DNA of 64,000 nt, taken from positions 1 through 64,000 of the forward strand of contig CAIRYK010000006.1 in the NCBI GenBank assembly GCA_903882805.1, in the 5' to 3' direction. The translations under genes and the position numbers were made by a program. The notes under the pieces were generated by a model. The model was not told the DNA's origin. It was given only the letters and a program-made list of their open reading frames with translations, and did no database searches. Positions 55,597-64,000 of the stretch are shown here, one piece after another (the first letter of the stretch is position 1; each line of letters opens with the position of its first letter). This stretch comes from an uncultured Bacteroidota bacterium (GTDB lineage Bacteria > Bacteroidota > Bacteroidia > Chitinophagales > Chitinophagaceae).

Positions 55597-55917
55597 ATGG
55601 ATTCCATAATCAGTTTGTTTACCGATGCGGCTACCTACCGCCTGATAACCATAGTTATTCTGTCTATTTTTCTGGGTATAGAGGTCATATCGCGGGTGCC
55701 ATCGGTGTTGCATACGCCGCTGATGAGCGGCGCCAACGCTATACATGGCGTGGTGATAATAGGCGCCATAATAGTTATGGGGCAGGCCGAAACCACCGAT
55801 TATCTGGCCCTGACACTGGGCTTTCTGGCGGTGATATTGGGCACGCTCAATGTGGTGGGCGGTTTTGTGGTTACAGACCGTATGCTCGAGATGTTTAGTA
55901 AGAAAAAGAAGAAATAG
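55597..55917 (+). CDS. pntAB: NAD(P) transhydrogenase alpha subunit, part 2 (membrane)
   Basis: The product has 106 residues and about three to four membrane helices: LITIVILSIFLGIEVISRVPSVLHTPLMSGANAIHGVVIIGAI matches the conserved VP..LHTPLMS.TNAI.G motif of PntAB. A C-terminal basic tail ends KKKKK. It carries part of the proton channel together with PntB. It lies 64 bases after pntAA and 172 before pntB. Confidence 0.94.
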   Translation: MDSIISLFTDAATYRLITIVILSIFLGIEVISRVPSVLHTPLMSGANAIHGVVIIGAIIVMGQAETTDYLALTLGFLAVILGTLNVVGGFVVTDRMLEMFSKKKKK

Positions 55918-56089
55918 CGTTTAGTAGATAGTAGATAGTAGGGGAGAGCAATCAGAGAATAAAAGACCGCAGAACTTGTTTTGCTATTCTTCAATAGTCA
56001 TTTTACGGTAGTTTTCAGGAAAGCAGTATTTTTTATCAACCCACGTTTTTAGCAGATCGTTGAGGTTTAACACAAAATCAAATAATTAA

Positions 56090-57481
56090 ATGGAAAACGC
56101 GATACTCCAGTTATGTTACCTGATAGGGTCTATTACATTTATTATGGGCCTCAAGATGCTTTCTCATCCCGATACGGCGCGCAAAGGCAATTTGCTGGCG
56201 GCGGCAGGTATGATCATAGCCATTTTTGCCACAATTTTTTTATACGAACACGAAGGACACAAGCTGCACAATTATGTGTGGATATTTGCTGCGCTTATAT
56301 TGGGTACAGTGGTAGGCACCGTAGCTGCAAAGAAAGTGCAAATGACGGCTATGCCCGAAATGGTAAGTTTGTTTAATGGTATGGGCGGCGCCTGCGCAAT
56401 GCTGATATCGCTGGTAGAATACAACAAACCAGAAGTAAAAACCACAGGCTCAATGGTAGTTATAGCGTTGGGCATGCTGATAGGCACCGTTTCGTTTGCC
56501 GGAAGTATGATAGCCTGGGGCAAGCTGAATGGTAAAATAAAAGATCGCACAATTCCCGGCGGCCAGATTATTAACTTCCTGATTTTTGGCGGACTTATTG
56601 CCTTGGTAGTGAGTGTAGTAGGCGGTTTCTTCCCTGCCACTCCGGCGCTGTTTTATGGCATACTAGCGTTGGCGGCATTGTATGGTATCTTGTTTGTAAT
56701 GCCTATTGGCGGCGCCGATATGCCAGTGGTAATATCGCTGCTCAACTCATTTACCGGCGTTGCTGCAGCTTTTGGAGGGTTTCTGTACGATAATCCGGTA
56801 ATGCTCACAGGCGGTATATTGGTAGGATCTGCAGGTACTATACTTACCATACTCATGTGTAAGGCCATGAACCGCTCACTGAAAAATGTGCTCTTAGGCT
56901 CCTTCGGCGGCCAGAAAGCGGGCGCGGCAGGCGCGGCAAAAGATCAGGGCAACTACAAAGAAATATCGCTCAACGATACTGCTGTGCTTATGGCCTATGC
57001 GCAAAAAGTAATGATTATACCGGGTTACGGACTGGCTGTGGCACAGGCGCAACATATATGCCACGAGCTGGAGAAAATACTGAATGAAAAGGGCGTAGAG
57101 GTATCGTATGGTATACACCCAGTGGCCGGACGTATGCCGGGCCACATGAACGTGTTGCTGGCAGAAGCCGATGTGCCCTATGAAAAACTATTGGAAATGG
57201 AAGACGCCAATGATCAGATGGGCTCTACCAATGTAGTATTGATACTGGGCGCCAACGACGTGGTAAACCCTGCGGCGAAAGACGATCCAGCTAGCCCAAT
57301 ATTCGGTATGCCCATACTGGAAGTAGAAAAAGCCGAGCATGTGATAGTAAACAAACGCAGCATGAAGCCGGGATATGCAGGTATAGAAAACGAACTTTTT
57401 TTCCGCCCAAAAACATCTATGCTGTTTGGCGACGCCAAAAAAGTATTACAGTCGCTGGTTGCTGAACTTAAGCAAGTATAG
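56090..57481 (+). CDS. pntB: NAD(P) transhydrogenase beta subunit
   Basis: The product has 463 residues. The N-terminal two thirds hold about nine membrane helices (GMGGACAMLISLVEY, GMLIGTVSFAGSMIAWGKL). The NADP-binding domain III follows (MIIPGYGLAVAQAQH, GIHPVAGRMPGHMNVLLAEADVPYE, GANDVVNPAA, IFGMPILEVEKAEHVIVNKRSMKPGYAG). It completes the proton-translocating transhydrogenase with PntAA and PntAB. No strong hairpin follows the gene. Confidence 0.95.
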   Translation: MENAILQLCYLIGSITFIMGLKMLSHPDTARKGNLLAAAGMIIAIFATIFLYEHEGHKLHNYVWIFAALILGTVVGTVAAKKVQMTAMPEMVSLFNGMGGACAMLISLVEYNKPEVKTTGSMVVIALGMLIGTVSFAGSMIAWGKLNGKIKDRTIPGGQIINFLIFGGLIALVVSVVGGFFPATPALFYGILALAALYGILFVMPIGGADMPVVISLLNSFTGVAAAFGGFLYDNPVMLTGGILVGSAGTILTILMCKAMNRSLKNVLLGSFGGQKAGAAGAAKDQGNYKEISLNDTAVLMAYAQKVMIIPGYGLAVAQAQHICHELEKILNEKGVEVSYGIHPVAGRMPGHMNVLLAEADVPYEKLLEMEDANDQMGSTNVVLILGANDVVNPAAKDDPASPIFGMPILEVEKAEHVIVNKRSMKPGYAGIENELFFRPKTSMLFGDAKKVLQSLVAELKQV

Positions 57482-57631
57482 TGGTAAACTGAGCATTTAG
57501 CGCCTTAGGCGGCAGCTAAGTGGCTTAAAAAAACTAACTGAAAGGCGAAAAAAATAAAATGTGCGGCAAATGATTTTCAATTATGAATCCGCGATGTTCG
57601 GAATTCGAAAAAGTTTAACTAAATTTATCCC

Positions 57632-58222
57632 ATGAAAAGTAGTAAAAATAAGTATATCATAGCGGTAATAGCTGTTTTATTCTCTTTTTTGGCCATAGGC
57701 TATGTATCGTGCAATAAGGATAAGGACAAGGTGTACTGTCGGGGCGTAGTATGTGAAAATAGAGGCGTGTGCAGGTTAGATAAGTGCGTTTGCCCAACTG
57801 GCTATGAAGGCGATAACTGCTCGGTAGCACAGGCAGCCAAGTATTTTGGTATGTGGACGCTGAACCAGAAGTTGATAGGCGCAGATTCGGCCCTGTATAT
57901 CGGCGACTCTGATACATATAAGGTTATACTTGCGCCATCAGGCACGCCTACCACGTTTTTTATCGACAATTTTGCAGCGTCTAAGTATTACAATCGTATT
58001 GTGTGCACAATGGATAGTTTGAACTCATACAACTTTCGTGTAGACACGTTCTCTGCATTTCACATGGTATACGATCACTACAAGATATTGTGGGGCTATG
58101 GAACTATATATAACGATACGGCTATTACTGCCAGAGTATGTATAAGGTACAAGAATGCTACTACCAACTGGGAGATAGATACTTTTGACTACAAGATGAG
58201 CGCTCATCAATACAATTATTAG
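57632..58222 (+). CDS. Lipoprotein with an EGF-like domain
   Basis: The product has 196 residues. A signal region with a likely lipobox ends at SC (YVSCNKD, Cys about 27). One EGF-like domain follows (CRGVVCENRGVCRLDKCVCPTGYEGDNC, six cysteines in the C-x-C pattern). A beta-rich domain of about 130 residues comes after, similar in outline to small lipocalin-like lipoproteins (WTLNQKLIGADSALYIGDSDTYKVIL). It is probably outer-membrane bound, and the function is unknown. Confidence 0.76.
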   Translation: MKSSKNKYIIAVIAVLFSFLAIGYVSCNKDKDKVYCRGVVCENRGVCRLDKCVCPTGYEGDNCSVAQAAKYFGMWTLNQKLIGADSALYIGDSDTYKVILAPSGTPTTFFIDNFAASKYYNRIVCTMDSLNSYNFRVDTFSAFHMVYDHYKILWGYGTIYNDTAITARVCIRYKNATTNWEIDTFDYKMSAHQYNY

Positions 58223-58261
58223 TATACGCTGCCTGCGTCTGCGGGTATAGATAAATTAGTT

Positions 58262-58289
58262 GAAGAGTCGGCCATGGTGTCGACTCTTC
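58262..58289 (+). terminator. Terminator of the EGF lipoprotein gene
   Basis: GAAGAGTCG and CGACTCTTC form a nine-base stem with a ten-base loop, followed by GTAGTTTTT. Confidence 0.7.
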
Positions 58290-58574
58290 GTAGTTTTTGG
58301 GCTTTGGTACTGGCAGCAAAACAGCTGTCCCAATAGTAAATAATTTATCTGTTGAGAATTGAGTTTTTGCGCGCAACGGACAAATTTGTGCATTATATTT
58401 GCGCAACAATTCGGGAAAAGCCGGTGAAAAGGTGATTTTTTAGTTGTGCATTTGTTCTTTGTTTATTGTTTTGTCCTTGTTTAAGAAGTCGGGGCGATTT
58501 ATTGCAGGCGTTTTATTTTGGCGTTCACGGATTTGAAGTAGTCAAAAAAGATTTTCTAAAAAGTGGTAAATTTA

Positions 58575-58606
58575 TTTGTTTAGTTCAAAAACTCTATCTA
58601 CTTTTG
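58575..58606 (+). promoter_or_regulatory. Promoter of the tRNA-tuf operon, TTTG-N20-TACTTTTG
   Basis: TTTG (58575-58578) and TACTTTTG (58599-58606) are 20 bases apart, close to the Bacteroidota consensus. It lies 41 bases upstream of the first tRNA. Confidence 0.7.
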
Positions 58607-58646
58607 CAATCCCAATCAACAACAACGAAGTTCTTTAAAAAAATAA

Positions 58647-58719
58647 GCCACTTTAGCTCAGATGGTAGAGCAACTGATTTGTAATCAGTAGGTCGCTGGT
58701 TCGATTCCGGCAAGTGGCT
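58647..58719 (+). tRNA. tRNA-Thr (TGT)
   Basis: A 73-base cloverleaf: acceptor GCCACTT/AAGTGGC, anticodon stem ACTGA/TCAGT with loop TTTGTAA (anticodon TGT), T loop GGTTCGATTCC and discriminator T. It is the first member of the tRNA cluster. Confidence 0.95.
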
Positions 58720-58783
58720 CTGGTGGTCAAAGTTCGCCAATAGAAATCATGTTTACATCTGGTTTCTGAGCTTTGATGGTAAT

Positions 58784-58866
58784 GGGTAGATGGCCGAGTG
58801 GCTAAAGGCGACAGACTGTAAATCTGTTCTCGTAAGAGTACGGAGGTTCGAATCCTTCTCTGCCCA
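58784..58866 (+). tRNA. tRNA-Tyr (GTA)
   Basis: An 83-base class II tRNA: acceptor GGGTAGA/TCTGCCC, anticodon stem ACAGA/TCTGT with loop CTGTAAA (anticodon GTA), a long variable arm (TCTCGTAAGAGTA), T loop GGTTCGAATCC and discriminator A. Confidence 0.95.
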
Positions 58867-58944
58867 CGTTTCAGTAATCAGTTAGCAGATGGCATATAAA
58901 GTGTGAACTGCTAATTGAAGCTGAGGAAAAAAAGCAACAAACAA

Positions 58945-59017
58945 GCGGGAGTAGCTCAGTTGGTAGAGCGACAGCCTTCCAAGCTGTAGGTCGCGGGTTC
59001 GAGCCTCGTCTCCCGCT
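58945..59017 (+). tRNA. tRNA-Gly (TCC)
   Basis: A 73-base cloverleaf: acceptor GCGGGAG/CTCCCGC, anticodon stem ACAGC/GCTGT with loop CTTCCAA (anticodon TCC), T loop GGTTCGAGCC, discriminator T. Confidence 0.95.
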
Positions 59018-59231
59018 CTGTAATTTATAGCTGATTAGCCCATGGGTTAATTGGCTTATTTTGGTAAGTATATAGTTCTTTTAAAAAATAGTCCGGATCG
59101 CTCCGGTAGTTAGCAAAAAATAACAACGATAATACGTTGCAATCCTTCTGCAAACAAAGATTACCGTATTAGGTTCAGGTTGCTGCTACACAGCTACCCG
59201 GTATCTGAAAAAAATCAACAAAACAACAATA

Positions 59232-59303
<72 letters not shown>

Positions 59304-59426
59304 CTGGTATAGTGAATGTGTAGAAAAAGGGAGAGGTTAGGGCACGCTCTTCAATAAACAGTAAACAACGCCTTTTGGCGTGAATAATAGCAAACAATAA
59401 TTTAAACAGTTTTAAAAAAAAATACA

Positions 59427-60614
59427 ATGGCAAAAGACACCTTTAAGCGGGATAAACCCCACGTAAACATTGGTACCATAGGCCACGTTGACCATGGAAA
59501 GACCACTTTGACTGCAGCAATAACTACTATTCTATCTTCTAAAGGACTAGCTACAAAGAAAGGATACGACGAAATTGATGCAGCTCCAGAAGAAAAAGAG
59601 CGCGGTATCACCATCAACACTGCTCACGTGGAATATGCTACAGCTAATCGCCACTATGCGCACGTTGACTGTCCAGGTCACGCTGACTATGTAAAGAACA
59701 TGATTACAGGAGCTGCGCAAATGGATGGCGCTATACTGGTTGTGGCGGCTACCGATGGTCCTATGCCACAAACAAGAGAGCATATCCTTCTTGCACGTCA
59801 GGTAGGTGTTCCTCGTATGGTAATCTTCATGAACAAGGTTGACCTTGTTGATGACGAAGAAATATTGGAATTGGTTGAAATGGAAATCCGCGAACTGTTG
59901 AGCAAAAACGGTTACGATGGCGATAACACTCCAATCATTCAGGGTTCTGCAACTGGCGCATTGGCCGGCGAACCAAAATGGGTGAAAGCTGTTGAAGATT
60001 TGATGGACGCTGTGGATTCTTATATCCCATTGCCTCCCCGTCCTATTGATCAGCCATTCCTGATGTCTGTGGAAGACGTTTTCACTATCACTGGTCGTGG
60101 TACTGTGGCTACAGGCCGTATCGAGCGTGGTGTTATTAAAGTGGGCGAAAACGTTGAAATCGTTGGTTTCAATGAGTCTCCTTTGACTTCAACATGTACA
60201 GGTGTGGAAATGTTCAAAAAATTGTTGGATCGTGGTGAAGCTGGCGACAACGCTGGTATCCTGCTCCGCGGTATTGAAAAGAAAGATATCCGTCGTGGTA
60301 TGGTTATCTGTGCACCAAAAAGCATCACTCCGCACACAGACTTCAAAGGTGAAGTTTATGTATTGAGCAAAGACGAAGGTGGTCGTCACACTCCATTCTT
60401 CAACAAATATCGTCCTCAGTTCTACTTCCGTACTACGGACGTAACTGGTGAGTGCGAATTGCCAGCAGGCGTTGAAATGGTTATGCCAGGCGATAACGTA
60501 AATCTGTTCGTTAAATTGATTGCTCCTATAGCAATGGATAAAGGACTTAAATTTGCGATTCGTGAAGGTGGCCGTACAGTAGGCGCTGGTCAGGTGACTG
60601 AAATCGTTAGATAA
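59427..60614 (+). CDS. tuf: Elongation factor Tu
   Basis: The product has 395 residues, the standard length: [15 protein letters not shown] (G1), [11 protein letters not shown] (switch I), DCPGHADY (G3), NKVD (G4), domains II and III with [13 protein letters not shown] and the end [15 protein letters not shown]. It delivers aminoacyl-tRNA to the ribosome. It is preceded by tRNA-Thr-Tyr-Gly-Thr, the same order as thrU-tyrU-glyT-thrT-tufB in E. coli. Codon use differs from its neighbours, with more consistent codon choice as in highly expressed genes. It is followed by a strong terminator, and secE/nusG do not follow. Confidence 0.98.
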   Translation: MAKDTFKRDKPHVNIGTIGHVDHGKTTLTAAITTILSSKGLATKKGYDEIDAAPEEKERGITINTAHVEYATANRHYAHVDCPGHADYVKNMITGAAQMDGAILVVAATDGPMPQTREHILLARQVGVPRMVIFMNKVDLVDDEEILELVEMEIRELLSKNGYDGDNTPIIQGSATGALAGEPKWVKAVEDLMDAVDSYIPLPPRPIDQPFLMSVEDVFTITGRGTVATGRIERGVIKVGENVEIVGFNESPLTSTCTGVEMFKKLLDRGEAGDNAGILLRGIEKKDIRRGMVICAPKSITPHTDFKGEVYVLSKDEGGRHTPFFNKYRPQFYFRTTDVTGECELPAGVEMVMPGDNVNLFVKLIAPIAMDKGLKFAIREGGRTVGAGQVTEIVR

Positions 60615-60653
60615 TTAGTTTTCGGTAACAACCGATGATTAGTCATAAAATTT

Positions 60654-60680
60654 AAACCGCCCGGATTTTCCGGGCGGTTT
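60654..60680 (+). terminator. Terminator of tuf
   Basis: AAACCGCCCGGA and TCCGGGCGGTTT form a perfect 12-base stem with a TTT loop, followed by TGTTATG, 40 bases after the tuf stop codon. Confidence 0.92.
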
Positions 60681-60689
60681 TGTTATGTG

Positions 60690-60957
60690 TACGCCCGAAC
60701 GGGCTTTATAAGCGTAGCCCTGGGAGTATCCCGGGGTGAGGAATTTCAAACACTCCAACCCATTCCTGGTTGAACGTGAATAGGCAATATGGATTTGTAG
60801 AATACAATAGCACATTCAACTCTTTCAGAGTTGGACCCCATTTTCCTTATTACCGGAGGCTTCACCTCCGGCTACTCGCAGTTTAGCCCTATCGGGCTAA
60901 GTACAAATTGCAATCAAATTGAGTAACGAACATTCGAAAAAGTATGCCGATGTTTGA
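60690..60957 (+). repeat. Interspersed multi-hairpin repeat, copy D
   Basis: In order it holds CGCCCG-aac-GGGCTT, CTGGGA-gta-TCCCGGG (one mismatch), a degenerate third element, CAACTCT-ttc-AGAGTTG, CCGGAGG-cttca-CCTCCGG and TAGCCC-tatc-GGGCTA, then the AT-rich tail, which drifts from copies A and C after GAGTAACG. It begins just ten bases after the tuf terminator, where secE and nusG stand in many other genomes. Confidence 0.85.
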
Positions 60958-61168
60958 AGTTTAAACTGTATAATACAAGATCGATTAAAATTCGGCGCCA
61001 GCGCAGGTCATTGCGCCGTTAGGCGCTACAGGTTTGTAGTTGAGTTATAGTATTATTGGTATGCTACACCCCGTAGGGTCGCAACAGTTCCCGAATGGCT
61101 ATTTTTAATGTCCAAATTGTATTGCATCTCTATTGAGAGTAGGGAGTAGTTACAGCGCCGTTGTAATG
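60958..61168. other. Intergenic region after repeat D
   Basis: No gene is supported here. It contains scattered short palindromic GC-rich patches (GGCGCC/CGCCGTTAGGCG) but no recognisable family. Confidence 0.45.
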
Positions 61169-61205
61169 AAAAAGAGCCGCAAATTTTGGTTTGCAGCTCT
61201 TTTTA
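61169..61205 (-). terminator. Terminator of the isc genes
   Basis: On the minus strand AAAAAGAGC and GCTCTTTTT, extended inwards by GCAAA/TTTGC with one mismatch between, form a stem with a T-rich end, 23 bases after the iscA stop codon. Confidence 0.8.
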
Positions 61206-61227
61206 TTAATAATTATGTGATCCAGTA

Positions 61228-61554
61228 TTATACCGCAAAACTCTCGCCGCAACCGCAACTGCGGCTGGCGTTTGGATTGCTGAAGTGGAAGCCCTTACCA
61301 TTTAGCCCATCGCTAAAATCGAGGGTAGTATCGCAGAGGTACAGAAAACTTTTCAGGTCTGTTACCAGCTTTACGCCCTGGTCTTCAAAGACCTGGTCGC
61401 GAGGTTGTGCTTCGTTATCAAAATCGAGCTTGTAAGACAGTCCGGAACATCCGCCGCCTACTACGCTTACTCTTAAAAAATAGTCGTCGCCAAGCCCGGA
61501 ATCAAGCTTCAGCTTATCTACTTTTTCTTTTGCCTTATCACTTACATAAATCAT
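61228..61554 (-). CDS. iscA: A-type iron-sulfur carrier (IscA/ErpA family)
   Basis: The product has 108 residues with the three conserved cysteines of the family: C36 (VVGGGCSGLSYKLDF), C100 and C102 (SRSCGCGESF). A-type carriers bind iron or [2Fe-2S]/[4Fe-4S] clusters and pass them to apo-proteins. It is the last gene of the row iscS-iscU-iscA on the minus strand, 57 bases after iscU. Confidence 0.93.
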   Translation of the reverse strand: MIYVSDKAKEKVDKLKLDSGLGDDYFLRVSVVGGGCSGLSYKLDFDNEAQPRDQVFEDQGVKLVTDLKSFLYLCDTTLDFSDGLNGKGFHFSNPNASRSCGCGESFAV

Positions 61555-61611
61555 TGTTAATACTTTTTACCTAGGCGCTGACGCCCTTGATTACTTGAAA
61601 AATAACCGCAA

Positions 61612-62028
61612 TTAATGAGCTCTTTTTTCTGCTACCAATTCGGGTAAACCATTCTTAACACGATAATCGTTGATAGCCGCCTTTATAGCGTCTTCTGCCA
61701 GTACAGAGCAATGTATTTTTACAGGAGGCAGGTTCAGCTCTTCTACAATATCCATATTGTCTATTGCCAAAGCCTGATCTACAGTTTTGCCTTTCAGCCA
61801 TTCTGTAGCCAATGAAGACGATGCAATTGCCGAACCACAACCAAAGGTTTTGAATTTCGCATCGCTTATCAATCCGCTCTCTTCATCTACCTCTATTTGC
61901 AGGCGCATTACGTCGCCGCACTCTGGAGCGCCTACCAGGCCAGTGCCTACATTTGTTTTCGCTTTATCCAGTGTGCCTACATTCTTAGGGTTGGAATAAT
62001 GATCGATTACTTTTTCTGAATATGCCAT
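61612..62028 (-). CDS. iscU: Iron-sulfur cluster scaffold IscU
   Basis: The product has 138 residues: DHYSNPKNVGTL, C37 in GAPECGDVM (with D39), C64 in FGCGSAIASSS, LPPVKIHCSVLAEDAI with H106 and C107. All three cluster-ligating cysteines and the LPPVK chaperone-binding motif (Hsc66 type) are present. Scaffold on which IscS-derived sulfur and iron form a [2Fe-2S] cluster. A TAACTTTG -7-like box (62081-62088, minus strand) lies before it, so it may have its own promoter in addition to read-through from iscS. Confidence 0.96.
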   Translation of the reverse strand: MAYSEKVIDHYSNPKNVGTLDKAKTNVGTGLVGAPECGDVMRLQIEVDEESGLISDAKFKTFGCGSAIASSSLATEWLKGKTVDQALAIDNMDIVEELNLPPVKIHCSVLAEDAIKAAINDYRVKNGLPELVAEKRAH

Positions 62029-62142
62029 AATCTATTTGTTTTTTGTGTAGAGAATAAATGTATAGCCCCCTAAATACGCGCAAAGTTACGCAGTAAACAA
62101 GGGGCTATTTTATGATTGTAGTTGCTTTTTAGCTGCTAAACC

Positions 62143-63363
62143 TTAGTGATGCGCCCACTCAATAGCGTTGATATCTACTCCTTCCTTAAACATTTCCCAT
62201 AGCGGGCTCATTTCGCGGAGTTTGATAACAGTGTTCTTGATAGCGTCTATGGTGAAATCAATTTGCTCATCGGTAGTAAAACGACCGAGGCCGAAACGCA
62301 ACGAACTGTGCGCCAGATCGTCGCCAAGGCCGAGCGCCTTAAGTACATAAGATGGCTCGAGCGAAGCCGAAGTGCAAGCCGAACCGCTTGATAAGGCTAT
62401 GTTTTTGTTAAAGCCCATCATGAGGCCTTCGCCCTCCACGTATTTAAACGATATGTTGGCGGTATGGGGCAGTCTATGTTCTCTATTGCCGTTTACATAG
62501 GTTTCTTCCAGTTCCATTAGGCTGCTTTCCAGGCGATCGCGCATCACACTCAGTCTTGCCGCTTCTGCATCCATTTCGTGCATACACAGTTCGCATGCTT
62601 TACCCAAACCTACTATACCGGGTACATTTAGGGTGCCGCTTCTCATGCCACGCTCGTGTCCGCCGCCGTCCATCTGGCTGGTTACCTTTACGCGTGGGTT
62701 TTTTCTGCGCACATACAGCGCGCCAACGCCTTTAGGACCGTACATTTTGTGACCGCTAAACGCCATCAGGTCTATACCATCTGCATTTACGTCTACTGGT
62801 ATTTTGCCTACAGCCTGTGTGCCATCAGTAAAGAACAGCACACCATGTTTGCGGGCAATTTTGCTTATTTCGCGCATTGGCTGAATAACGCCTATTTCGT
62901 TATTGCCATACATAATAGCAATAAGAATAGTTTTATCCGTTATGGCAGCTTCCAGCTCGGCCAGATCTATAAGTCCATCTGCTTGCACATCCAGATAAGT
63001 AACCTGTCCGCCCGATTTTTCTATATGTTTGCAAGTGTCGAGTACGGCTTTGTGCTCGGTAGTGCAGGTAATGATATGATTGCCCTTAGAGGCATACATT
63101 TCGTAAACGCCTTTTATTGCAAGGTTGTCGGCTTCTGTAGCGCCCGATGTAAAGATGATTTCTTTAGGATCGGCGTTTATTAGCTTCGCCACTTGTTCGC
63201 GGGCATAGTCTACAGCTTCTTCTGCTACCCATCCGAAAGAGTGATTGCGGCTGGCTGCATTGCCAAATTTTTCTACAAAATAAGGCAGCATAGCTTCCAG
63301 TACGCGCGGATCCATGGGAGTGGTGGCGTTATTGTCCAGATATATTGGTAGTTTCAATTCCAT
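62143..63363 (-). CDS. iscS: Cysteine desulfurase IscS
   Basis: The product has 406 residues from the ATG at 63363 ([21 protein letters not shown]); an in-frame start 12 codons upstream overlaps the promoter's TAACTTTG box (63397-63404) and is unlikely. PLP lysine K206 is in [11 protein letters not shown]104 is in TTEHKAV, and the catalytic C330 is in [17 protein letters not shown], in the long flexible loop of IscS-type desulfurases. It supplies sulfur to IscU. First gene of the isc row. Confidence 0.96.
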   Translation of the reverse strand: MELKLPIYLDNNATTPMDPRVLEAMLPYFVEKFGNAASRNHSFGWVAEEAVDYAREQVAKLINADPKEIIFTSGATEADNLAIKGVYEMYASKGNHIITCTTEHKAVLDTCKHIEKSGGQVTYLDVQADGLIDLAELEAAITDKTILIAIMYGNNEIGVIQPMREISKIARKHGVLFFTDGTQAVGKIPVDVNADGIDLMAFSGHKMYGPKGVGALYVRRKNPRVKVTSQMDGGGHERGMRSGTLNVPGIVGLGKACELCMHEMDAEAARLSVMRDRLESSLMELEETYVNGNREHRLPHTANISFKYVEGEGLMMGFNKNIALSSGSACTSASLEPSYVLKALGLGDDLAHSSLRFGLGRFTTDEQIDFTIDAIKNTVIKLREMSPLWEMFKEGVDINAIEWAHH

Positions 63364-63478
63364 ATTTATTTTTGGCCTCTGAAAGGCAATTTGAAACAAA
63401 GTTACTTCAAATGCGCTAACTTAGTCGAACATCACAATTATAGGTTTAAATACAACTATCGTTAAAAACTATTAAACA

Positions 63479-63880
63479 ATGCTGAAAATTGAACATCTCG
63501 GTATAGCAGTGAAGGACCTGAATGCATCTATAGACCTTTATACGCAGCTTCTTGGAACGCCCTGTTATAAGGTTGAAGAAGTGGCGAGCGAAGGTGTAAA
63601 TACAGCTTTTTTTATGACCGGCGAGTCGAAAGTAGAGCTACTGCAGGCTACAACCGAGACCAGCCCAATAGCTAAATTTATTGAAAAGAAAGGCCAGGGA
63701 ATACACCACATAGCTTTTGATGTAGAGGATATAAGTGCGGAAATGAAACGTTTGGAAGCGTTGGGATTTGAGTTGCTGAACGCTACGCCCAAGAACGGAG
63801 CCGATAACAAGCTAGTGTGTTTTCTGCATCCCAAAACTACCAACGGGGTGTTGATAGAGCTTTGTCAGAACAAAGGCTAG
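63479..63880 (+). CDS. mce: Methylmalonyl-CoA epimerase
   Basis: The product has 133 residues of the VOC/glyoxalase fold: KIEHLGIAVKDLNASIDLYTQLLG (metal His), VELLQATTETSPIAKFIEKKGQGIHHIAFDVEDI, GADNKLVCFLHPKTTNGVLIELCQ (metal Glu). It interconverts (R)- and (S)-methylmalonyl-CoA in propionate metabolism. Its substrate pathway includes methylmalonyl-CoA mutase, which is not in this window; icmF (28038) acts on a related acyl-CoA. Confidence 0.92.
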   Translation: MLKIEHLGIAVKDLNASIDLYTQLLGTPCYKVEEVASEGVNTAFFMTGESKVELLQATTETSPIAKFIEKKGQGIHHIAFDVEDISAEMKRLEALGFELLNATPKNGADNKLVCFLHPKTTNGVLIELCQNKG

Positions 63881-63924
63881 CCCTGGCGCCACTGGTTATT
63901 AGAAATGGTTTCAGCATTTTAGTG

Positions 63925-63957
63925 TACATAAATGGGGCCATGTGTCTCATTTATGTA
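63925..63957. repeat. Short inverted repeat downstream of mce
   Basis: TACATAAATG and CATTTATGTA are exact complements with a 13-base spacer. It could serve as a weak terminator for mce, but the lack of a T-run makes this unsure. Confidence 0.45.
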
Positions 63958-64000
63958 AATTCTTGTTACATTTGAAGCGTCGGCATTTTGACAACTTAAA

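Larger units (their letters stand above)
58223..58646. other. Intergenic region before the tRNA-tuf cluster
   Basis: This 424-base stretch holds a terminator-like hairpin for the EGF lipoprotein gene and the promoter of the tRNA cluster. A 72-codon frame (58466-58684) that runs into the tRNA is not a gene. Confidence 0.6.

Noticed and set aside
58466-58684. 72-codon frame before the first tRNA
   Set aside because: It runs into the tRNA-Thr gene and spans the promoter of the tRNA cluster.
62062-62108. ATAGCCCC...GGGGCTAT as a terminator between iscS and iscU
   Set aside because: The arms are only eight bases with a loop of about 31; it overlaps the probable iscU promoter, and folding there would be weak.

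Overview
The window comes from a Bacteroidota chromosome, most likely a member of Chitinophagales/Sphingobacteriales-type lineages. The support is: six large secreted proteins ending in a type IX secretion (T9SS) type A sorting domain, promoters of the Bacteroidota form TTG-N18/20-TAnnTTTG (or TTCG), a futalosine-pathway menaquinone gene (mqnD), a B12-dependent fused acyl-CoA mutase (icmF), an SHILGG-type secreted protein and a MauE/DoxX-like membrane protein of the BT_3928 type. No rRNA, phage, integrase, transposase or CRISPR array is visible. Most of the region is ordinary chromosomal backbone with single genes or two- to three-gene operons, often closed by strong hairpin terminators.

Layout. 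0-9 kb: one copy of an interspersed multi-hairpin repeat, then a giant 2891-residue secreted protein with NHL propeller and bacterial Ig-like (BIG2) repeats. 9.6-14 kb: three more exported proteins. 14-18.8 kb: ribosomal proteins L21/L27, a tandem pair of related multi-pass membrane proteins, a TMEM175-type channel and an Hpt protein. 19-24 kb: PhaB-like reductase; a decaying patch (SnoaL-like protein, frameshifted Crp/Fnr regulator, methyltransferase relative without its core); folA-thyA; a family 2 glycosyltransferase; a gamma carbonic anhydrase. 24-28 kb: outer-membrane barrel proteins and two more copies of the hairpin repeat. 28-31.4 kb: icmF. 31.6-35.2 kb: two paralogous T9SS propeller proteins whose C-terminal DNA is almost identical. 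35.2-39.4 kb: a toxin-antitoxin pair, mqnD, two related GNAT acetyltransferases, a small monooxygenase-fold protein and folP. 39.7-48.8 kb: a MauE/DoxX-like protein, lpxH, sixA, a kinase-RapZ fusion, a PadR-PspC pair, a HAD nucleotidase, a DciA-like protein and a PAS sensor with an in-frame stop. 48.9-58 kb: TonB-dependent receptor, secreted alpha/beta hydrolase, the three-gene pntAA-pntAB-pntB transhydrogenase operon, an EGF-like lipoprotein. 58.6-60.7 kb: tRNA-Thr, Tyr, Gly, Thr and tuf. The end carries a fourth hairpin repeat, iscS-iscU-iscA and methylmalonyl-CoA epimerase.

How the genes connect. folA, thyA and folP belong to folate/thymidylate metabolism. icmF and the epimerase both act on short-chain branched or C4 acyl-CoAs. 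lpxH, sixA and the kinase-RapZ fusion lie in a row and point to envelope precursor metabolism. The most unusual items are the four-copy multi-hairpin repeat (with one central hairpin flipped between copies), the kinase-RapZ fusion, the tandem membrane-protein pair, the repeat-driven evolution of the giant secreted protein, and several genes caught in decay. I did not find a clearly new defence or mobile system.
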